Assembly (NCBI GenBank): GCA_028293625.1
Contig: JAQGOL010000030.1
Span: 434,001 to 498,000, forward strand
Source of the DNA: Chthoniobacteraceae bacterium
GTDB lineage: Bacteria > Verrucomicrobiota > Verrucomicrobiia > Chthoniobacterales > Chthoniobacteraceae
Reading direction: 5' to 3'
Length of the DNA: 64,000 nucleotides
Shown: positions 63,350-64,000 of the stretch, one piece after another
How positions within the stretch are numbered: the stretch's first letter is position 1
Layout of the letters: the number at the start of each line of letters is the position of its first letter
The notes under the pieces: generated by a model
The model's input: only the letters and a program-made list of their open reading frames with translations
What the model was told of the DNA's origin: nothing
The model's database searches: none
Translations under genes and position numbers: made by a program

Positions 63350-64000
63350 TTAAAGCGCGGTGCGATAACCAGCCGGATCGACTTCTACCGAACCGTAACC
63401 CGCCGCCCGCAGTCCCCTCTCAACTTCCTTCCGAACCGGCGCCAACCGCTCCATCTCATCCGGCGCAATCTGCACCTTGGCGATCGGCGCCGCTTCCAGC
63501 TGCACAAGATGCCGCACGCGGAATACTCGAAATCCCAGGGTCCGTAGAAATGCCTCGCCGCGCTCCACCATCGCCAGCGCGTCGAGCGTGACCGGTGTGC
63601 CGTGAGGGATGCGTGAACTCAGGCAGGGCTGTGCCGGCGCATCGGCTGTCGGCAAGCTGAGCTCCCGTGAGAGCGCGCGGATTTCAGCCTTGGTCAATCC
63701 CGCCTCCTTGAGCGGCGCCAGAACGGCAAACTCCGCGGCTGCCAGCCGGCCGGGACGCACCGCCCGCGCATCGTCCGCGTTTTCTCCATAGGCGATGGCG
63801 CGAAAACCACGCGCCAAAACCAGCTCATCAAGCTTTAGAAAAAGCTCCGCCTTGCAAAAATAACAGCGGTTGATCGGATTGGATGCGTAATCGGGGTTCG
63901 CCATTTCATCGGTTTGAACCACCTCCACCCGGGCGCCGATTTGCGCCGCGAGAGCGAGTGCATCGGCAAGCGCCTGGCGCGGCAGGCTGGGACTATCGGC
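63350..64000 (-). CDS. larE: LarE, nickel-pincer cofactor sulfur transferase (5' end cut)
   Basis: The frame continues to the end of the window, so the N-terminus, with its ATP-binding loop, is missing. The visible 217 codons start ADSPSLPRQAL and contain NPINRCYFCKAELF, whose Cys is in the sulfur-donor region of LarE, then GENADDARAVRPG and QPCLSSRIPHGTPVT. LarE sacrifices a cysteine sulfur to build the Ni-pincer nucleotide of lactate racemase. LarA, LarB and LarC may lie to the right of the window. The link to lactate fits the LutABC operon elsewhere in the window. Confidence 0.9.
   Translation of the reverse strand, partial: ADSPSLPRQALADALALAAQIGARVEVVQTDEMANPDYASNPINRCYFCKAELFLKLDELVLARGFRAIAYGENADDARAVRPGRLAAAEFAVLAPLKEAGLTKAEIRALSRELSLPTADAPAQPCLSSRIPHGTPVTLDALAMVERGEAFLRTLGFRVFRVRHLVQLEAAPIAKVQIAPDEMERLAPVRKEVERGLRAAGYGSVEVDPAGYRTAL

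Noticed and set aside
1-64000. CRISPR arrays, insertion sequences, prophage genes
   Set aside because: No regular short repeats with spacers, no transposase or phage structural protein was seen. The internal repeats belong to the repeat-protein genes.

Overview
The window is GC-rich bacterial chromosome with densely packed genes, no rRNA operon, no insertion sequence and no CRISPR array. It looks like the phylum Verrucomicrobiota (perhaps the Chthoniobacter/Spartobacteria side). The clues are a C-terminal PEP-CTERM-type tail (VPEP, hydrophobic stretch, Arg cluster) on an autotransporter-like repeat protein, a giant repeat protein with a LEGRIAPA-type N-terminal motif, a DUF1559-like pseudopilin, a SecDF fusion, and weak or absent Shine-Dalgarno sequences with several GTG/TTG starts. 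The phylum call is inference from protein style, not from a marker gene comparison.

Layout. 1-1.6 kb: a redoxin gene divergent from purU. 1.8-8.6 kb: two very large surface or secreted protein genes joined by an ATGA overlap (a cyclophilin/PKD/Calx-beta-like protein and a glycine-rich beta-helix repeat protein), then a coiled-coil membrane-anchored protein. 9.7-13.2 kb: KDPG aldolase, RNase R and RlmH. 13.2-18.4 kb (minus): lutA-lutB-lutC-rhaA and an NHL-repeat protein; this joins L-rhamnose isomerisation to lactate oxidation. 18.6-21.3 kb: a membrane-bound GAF/PAS class III adenylyl cyclase. 21.4-23.7 kb (minus): an autotransporter-like PEP-CTERM protein, with a hairpin terminator between the two convergent genes. 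23.7-24.3 kb: about 650 nt of AT-richer DNA without genes, next to a tRNA-Met(CAU)-like gene. 24.4-28.8 kb: a glycosyltransferase coupled to glgB, then a pseudopilin. 28.8-33.1 kb (minus): glcD-glcF-xseA. 33.2-37.5 kb: a C39-like peptidase, an enoyl reductase (MECR-like), a CDF transporter and a ferritin-like protein.

37.8-45.9 kb holds the most unusual block: two TPR proteins, ExbB, two ExbD proteins, a membrane-anchored alpha/alpha-barrel (prenyltransferase/squalene-oxidase repeat) protein where a TolA/TonB would be expected, and a small kinase-like protein. It reads as an unconventional Tol/Exb energy-transducing system. 45.8-50.3 kb: 2Fe-2S ferredoxin, argG, serine hydrolase, rhodanese, L,D-transpeptidase and a small secreted protein. 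50.4-54.0 kb (minus): dnaA-dnaN, tRNA-Leu(CAG) and ubiE/menG, with a possible replication origin upstream of dnaA. 54.2-57.9 kb: a sodium:solute symporter, N-acetylglutamate synthase and a response regulator. 57.9-63.2 kb (minus): yajC-secDF-fmdB and two genes of unknown function. The right edge cuts larE, the nickel-pincer cofactor gene.
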